Source: Actinomycetota bacterium (lineage in GTDB: Bacteria > Actinomycetota > Geothermincolia > Geothermincolales > RBG-13-55-18). Taken from it: a stretch of 62,129 bases of DNA. Location: NCBI GenBank assembly GCA_003598015.1, contig QZKE01000078.1, positions 1-62,129 of the forward strand, read 5' to 3'. A program made the position numbers and the translations under genes. Shown in pieces: positions 58,793 through 62,129 of the stretch. Below the pieces are notes generated by a model, which saw only the letters and a program-made list of their open reading frames with translations, was not told the origin of the DNA and ran no database searches. The stretch's first letter is position 1. Each line of letters starts with the position of its first letter.

Positions 58793-60121
58793 ATGTTCGA
58801 TAATCTCAGCGACAGGCTGCAGGATATCTTCAAGAAGCTGCGCGGGCGCGGCAAGCTGAGCGAGAAACAGGTTGGCGAGGTGATGCGCGAGATACGCCTC
58901 GCCCTCCTGGAGGCGGACGTCAACTTCAAGGTGGTAAAGGATTTCATAGCGCGGGTACAGGAGAGGGCGGTGGGAGAGGAGGTCCTGCGTTCCCTCACCC
59001 CCGCCCAGCAGGTCATCAAGATCGTGGATGAGGAACTCACCGGGCTGCTGGGAAGCTCCAACGAGAAGATAAATTTCGGCGGCCGACCTCCCGCGACCAT
59101 CATGCTCGTCGGCCTGCAGGGCTCCGGAAAGACCACGGCCACCGCAAAGCTGGCCGTCCACCTCAAGAACCAGGGACGCCATCCCGTGATGGTGGCCGCC
59201 GACATCTACCGGCCCGCGGCCATCGACCAGCTGATAAAGCTGGGTGAGCAGGCGGGCATCGAGGTCTACTACGACCGTTCCGCGCGGCCCGAGGCCATAG
59301 TGGAGGCGGGTATCAGGAAGGCGGAGAAGGAGGGCCTGGACACGGTGCTCATCGATACCGCGGGCCGCCTGCATATCGACGAGGAGATGATGCAGGAGCT
59401 CGTGCGCATCAAGAAGGGTTTTCCACCCAACGAGACCCTGCTTGTGGTCGATGCCATGACGGGCCAGGACGCGGTGAACGTAGCCCAGTCCTTCGGCGAG
59501 GATGTGGGTTTCGACGGCATCATCCTCACCAAGCTGGACGGCGACGCCCGCGGCGGGGCGGCCTTATCAATAAAGACGGTCACCGGCAAACCCGTGAAGT
59601 TCGCCAGCGTGGGAGAGAAGATCGGAGACCTGGAGCCCTTCTATCCCGACCGTATGTCCTCGCGCATCCTGGGCATGGGCGATATGCTGACCCTCATAGA
59701 GAAAGCCCAATCGACCTACGACGAAGAGAAGGCCCAGGAGCTCGAGAGGAAGCTGCGCAAGCAGCAGTTCACGTTGGAGGATTTCCTGGACCAGATGGGC
59801 CAGTTGAAGAAGATGGGCCCCCTGGACCAGATACTGGGCATGATACCGGGTATCTCCGCCTCCAAGTTGAAGGGACTACAGGTGGACGAGGGGCAGATCA
59901 AGCAAGTAGAAGCCATCATCCACTCCATGACCCCGGAGGAGCGGCGCAAACCGCAGATAATAGGCGCCAGCCGCAAGCAGCGCATAGCGCGGGGAAGCGG
60001 CACCAGTACCCAGGACGTGAACCGTTTGTTGCAGCAATTTCAGCAGATGCAGAAGCTGATCAAGCAATTCGGGAAGATGTCCCCTCGCAAGATGGGACAG
60101 GCTTTCCCCTTCCAGTTGTAG
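58793..60121 (+). CDS. ffh: Signal recognition particle protein Ffh (SRP54)
   Basis: 442 residues. The NG GTPase domain has MLVGLQGSGKTTATAKLAVH, DIYRPAAIDQL, DTAGRLHIDEEMMQEL, TKLDGDARGGAALSI and VGEKIGDLEPFYPDRM. The methionine-rich M domain (from about residue 320) includes GQLKKMGPLDQILGMIPG and the RNA-binding RKQRIARGSGTS helix. Binds 4.5S RNA and signal peptides; partner of FtsY. Confidence 0.98.
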   Translation: MFDNLSDRLQDIFKKLRGRGKLSEKQVGEVMREIRLALLEADVNFKVVKDFIARVQERAVGEEVLRSLTPAQQVIKIVDEELTGLLGSSNEKINFGGRPPATIMLVGLQGSGKTTATAKLAVHLKNQGRHPVMVAADIYRPAAIDQLIKLGEQAGIEVYYDRSARPEAIVEAGIRKAEKEGLDTVLIDTAGRLHIDEEMMQELVRIKKGFPPNETLLVVDAMTGQDAVNVAQSFGEDVGFDGIILTKLDGDARGGAALSIKTVTGKPVKFASVGEKIGDLEPFYPDRMSSRILGMGDMLTLIEKAQSTYDEEKAQELERKLRKQQFTLEDFLDQMGQLKKMGPLDQILGMIPGISASKLKGLQVDEGQIKQVEAIIHSMTPEERRKPQIIGASRKQRIARGSGTSTQDVNRLLQQFQQMQKLIKQFGKMSPRKMGQAFPFQL

Positions 60122-60172
60122 CGGATCCGCGGGATATGCGGGATGATCGAAACGGAGAGGAGTGCGGTTTAA

Positions 60173-60442
60173 TTGGTGAAGATCAGGCTCAGGAGGATGG
60201 GGGGCAAGAAAAAGCCCTACTATCGGGTGGTGGCTGCCGATTCACGCAGCCCCAGGGACGGCAGGTTCATCGAGACCCTCGGCCGCTATGATCCTCGCGA
60301 GGAGCCATCCCTAATCGAGCTGGATGAAGAGAAGGTCCTGAAGTGGCTGCGTGAAGGGGCGCAGCCCACCGATCAGGTGCGCAAGCTCATGCAGATCAGG
60401 GGTATCTGGCAGAAGTTTCAGGAGGAAAAAAGTGGCAAATGA
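60173..60442 (+). CDS. rpsP: 30S ribosomal protein S16
   Basis: 89 residues: [38 protein letters not shown] and the [19 protein letters not shown] helix. TTG start at 60173 (GTG at 60176 alternative), with GGAGAGGAG upstream at slightly long spacing. Its end overlaps khpA by 11 bp. Confidence 0.97.
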   Translation: MVKIRLRRMGGKKKPYYRVVAADSRSPRDGRFIETLGRYDPREEPSLIELDEEKVLKWLREGAQPTDQVRKLMQIRGIWQKFQEEKSGK

Positions 60443-60698
60443 AGAAGTCGCCGGCCAGGAGGCTGGCATGAAGGATCTGCTCGAGTATCTGGCCAAGGCC
60501 CTGGTGGATAATCCCGAAAGCGTGGAGGTAACCTCCGTAGAAGGCGAGAAGTCCATCATTCTCCAGTTGCGCGTGGACCCGGATGATGTGGGCAAGGTAA
60601 TAGGCAAGAAGGGACGAATCGCCCAGGCCATGCGCACGCTCGTCAAGGCGTCGGCAACCAAAGAAGGGCGCAACGCCATAGTTGAGATCATAGACTGA
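60432..60698 (+). CDS. khpA: KH-domain RNA-binding protein KhpA
   Basis: 88 residues. The single KH domain has [20 protein letters not shown], the GXXG-containing [20 protein letters not shown] and [12 protein letters not shown] at 60432 was chosen because CAGGAGG lies 6-7 bases upstream, inside the end of rpsP; an internal ATG would give a shorter form lacking 12 residues. Conserved rpsP-khpA-rimM order. Confidence 0.94.
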   Translation: MANEEVAGQEAGMKDLLEYLAKALVDNPESVEVTSVEGEKSIILQLRVDPDDVGKVIGKKGRIAQAMRTLVKASATKEGRNAIVEIID

Positions 60699-60703
60699 TC
60701 CCC

Positions 60704-61228
60704 ATGACTCCTCCTTCCAGCAGGCCGTCCCACGTGGTCACCGGCAGGGTTATCAAACCCTACGGCGTCCGCGGTTGGGTGAAAGTGGAGGTGCTCACCA
60801 CCAACCCCCTGCGCTTCCAGGCGGGAAGCGCCTTCATACTCGAGGGCAGGGAGAGAGAGAGCAGGCTGGTTGTAGAGGAGGTCGGGGAGATGCGAGGCGC
60901 GCTGCTGGTGAAATTCCGGGGCCTGGAAGACCGCGAACAGGCGGAGGAGCTCACCGGCTGTAGACTGCTGATCACGACGGAGGAAGTAGGTGAGGCGCCT
61001 CCCGACTCCCTGTGGGAGCATCAGGTCATAGGCCTGGAGGTGCGCACCCGGGACGGGAAGTTCCTGGGGGAAGTTGAGGAACTGCTGGAGACGGGTGCCA
61101 ACGACGTCCTGGTGGTGCGGGGCGAGACGGAATGCCTGATACCCATGATCGGAGAGGTGATCAAGGAGATAGATCTGGAGGACGGGGTTATCATCATAGA
61201 ACCCCTTCCGGGCTTGCTGGAGGCATGA
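60704..61228 (+). CDS. rimM: Ribosome maturation factor RimM
   Basis: 174 residues. The N-terminal beta-barrel has VVTGRVIKPYGVRGWVKVEV and KFRGLEDREQAEELTGCRLL. The PRC barrel (about 98-170) has LWEHQVIGLEVRTRDGKFLG, ETGANDVLVVRG and LIPMIGEVIKEIDLE. Binds S19 during 30S assembly. 5 bp after khpA. Confidence 0.97.
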   Translation: MTPPSSRPSHVVTGRVIKPYGVRGWVKVEVLTTNPLRFQAGSAFILEGRERESRLVVEEVGEMRGALLVKFRGLEDREQAEELTGCRLLITTEEVGEAPPDSLWEHQVIGLEVRTRDGKFLGEVEELLETGANDVLVVRGETECLIPMIGEVIKEIDLEDGVIIIEPLPGLLEA

Positions 61229-61232
61229 AGCC

Positions 61233-61958
61233 GTGCGCATAGATGTCTATACCATCTTCCCGGATATCTTCGAGATGCCCCTGCGGGAGGGACTGTTGGG
61301 AAAGGCGATCCGCAAGGGAATCCTGGATATCAGGGTGCATGATGTCAGGGACTACGCCGAGGGCAGGCATCGCCAGGTGGATGACGCTCCCTTCGGGGGA
61401 GGTCCGGGCATGGTCATGAAGCCGGAACCGGTGTTCGCGGCGGTCACCCGCAGCCTGGGATACGGCATGGATGAGTTGGGGGAATTGCGCGAGCGGGTAA
61501 GGGTGGTGATGCTCACGCCACGCGGAGAGCGCATGAACCAGGCAAAGGTCGAGGAGATGGCCGCACTGGAGCATATCGCGCTGATTTGCGGGCGCTACGA
61601 AGGAGTGGATGAAAGGGTGATCGAGCACCTGTGTACGGACACCCTCTCCATCGGCGATTATGTCCTGTCCGGAGGCGAGTTCGCGGCCCTGGTGGTTATA
61701 GAATCGGTCACCCGCCTGGTCCCGGGGGTGCTGGGAAACGAGGAGTCCCTGGTATGTGAGTCGTTCTCGGGAGGCCTGCTGGAATATCCGCAATACACGC
61801 GGCCAGCGGACTACCTGGGCTGGAAAGTGCCCGAGGTGCTCGTCTCCGGTGACCATGGCGCAGTGGAGAGGTGGAGGCGCGAGGCCGCGAAGGCGTGGAC
61901 GATGAAGAAACGGCCCGAGCTCGGTGGCCGGGAAGGCGGCGGGGGCGACGTTTTGTAA
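61233..61958 (+). CDS. trmD: tRNA (guanine37-N1)-methyltransferase TrmD
   Basis: 241 residues with the SPOUT knot. It has IDVYTIFPDIFEMPLREGLLG, DDAPFGGGPGMVMKPEPVF, LTPRGERMNQ, LICGRYEGVDERVIE, SIGDYVLSGGEFAALVVIE and LEYPQYTRPADYLG. GTG start at 61233, 4 bp after rimM. The C-terminal Gly-rich tail (REGGGGDVL) is non-conserved. Confidence 0.97.
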   Translation: MRIDVYTIFPDIFEMPLREGLLGKAIRKGILDIRVHDVRDYAEGRHRQVDDAPFGGGPGMVMKPEPVFAAVTRSLGYGMDELGELRERVRVVMLTPRGERMNQAKVEEMAALEHIALICGRYEGVDERVIEHLCTDTLSIGDYVLSGGEFAALVVIESVTRLVPGVLGNEESLVCESFSGGLLEYPQYTRPADYLGWKVPEVLVSGDHGAVERWRREAAKAWTMKKRPELGGREGGGGDVL

Positions 61959-62087
61959 ACGCCGCGATACCCCGGAGGGACGCTTCCGTCTCGAGTCAGA
62001 AAAGAATGGGACGGTACGGCCATGGCTCTCCGGCCTTGCCGGGCGGGAGGGCGATGGGTTGTAATATAACGGAAAGGAGGAAGGAAG

Positions 62088-62129
62088 ATGCAGAAGACGG
62101 ACATCATAGAGAGCGAATACCTGCGGGAT
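62088..62129 (+). CDS. rplS: 50S ribosomal protein L19, N-terminal start only
   Basis: The ATG at 62088 follows a strong GGAAAGGAGGAAGGA site and encodes MQKTDIIESEYLRD before the window ends. Position after trmD and the I-E-x-E-x-L-R pattern fit L19. Only 14 codons are visible. Confidence 0.75.
   Translation, partial: MQKTDIIESEYLRD

Overview
The window is GC-rich chromosomal DNA from an anaerobic bacterium. Gene order and protein types suggest a deep-branching actinobacterial lineage (Geothermincolia/OPB41-like). That placement is inference. It rests on the DUF177-rpmF-plsX-rnc-smc-ftsY-ffh-rpsP-khpA-rimM-trmD-rplS order, a SepIVA-like coiled-coil gene beside DUF177, frequent GTG/TTG starts, and strictly anaerobic redox enzymes. 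There is no rRNA, phage, CRISPR array or intact transposase.

1-12 kb is energy metabolism. It holds the 3' end of a methylmalonyl-CoA mutase large subunit and, 2 kb later, the separate B12-binding subunit. Then comes a co-directional cluster: a fused HdrC/HdrB-type Fe-S protein, EtfB, EtfA, HdrA, an MvhD/FlxD-type protein, and three further proteins matching FlxC, FlxB and FlxA. Its front has a near-consensus promoter and its end a hairpin terminator. It reads as an HdrABC-FlxABCD electron-bifurcation module with an ETF embedded in it. An enoyl-CoA hydratase and an acyl-CoA dehydrogenase at 22-24 kb are plausible partners. This cluster is the best candidate for an undescribed system.

12-24 kb is accessory. 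It contains a methyltransferase behind a decayed methyltransferase fragment, three consecutive L,D-transpeptidase genes (two with 'WYFAEG' surface repeats, one of these frameshifted with an altered catalytic motif), a DUF523/DUF1722 protein, a PAS-GGDEF cyclase and a Na/Pi symporter with a PhoU-like tail.

24-32 kb holds a stand-alone 2-hydroxyacyl-CoA-dehydratase-type Fe-S protein, a 7-deazaguanine (queuosine) cluster (queD, queC, DUF366, queE), DUF3786, an HNH nuclease, an MBL hydrolase, tRNA-Arg(CCG) with its own promoter, a zinc-ribbon/TPR protein, a small Sm-like candidate and a DUF1844 protein. 32-37 kb is a thiamine operon, thiE-thiC-thiL-thiD, behind a TPP riboswitch with a terminator, followed by a YfcE-type phosphoesterase. 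37-39 kb carries a tandemly duplicated lipoprotein gene.

39-62 kb is housekeeping: rpmB, Asp23, fakA, recG, a Big_5-sortase, rsmD, coaD, a SepIVA-like gene, DUF177, rpmF, plsX, rnc, degV (FakB-like), smc, ftsY, a PAS histidine kinase, an SH3-like protein, ffh, rpsP, khpA, rimM, trmD and the start of rplS. FakA, the DegV protein and PlsX would together convert exogenous fatty acids to acyl-phosphate for phospholipid synthesis.

At least three families of short inverted-repeat elements are scattered through the window (873-989 and 24172-24338; 38139-38220; 44730-44820). One supplies the last residues of the sortase gene. An 82-bp tandem repeat lies between rpmB and the Asp23 gene.
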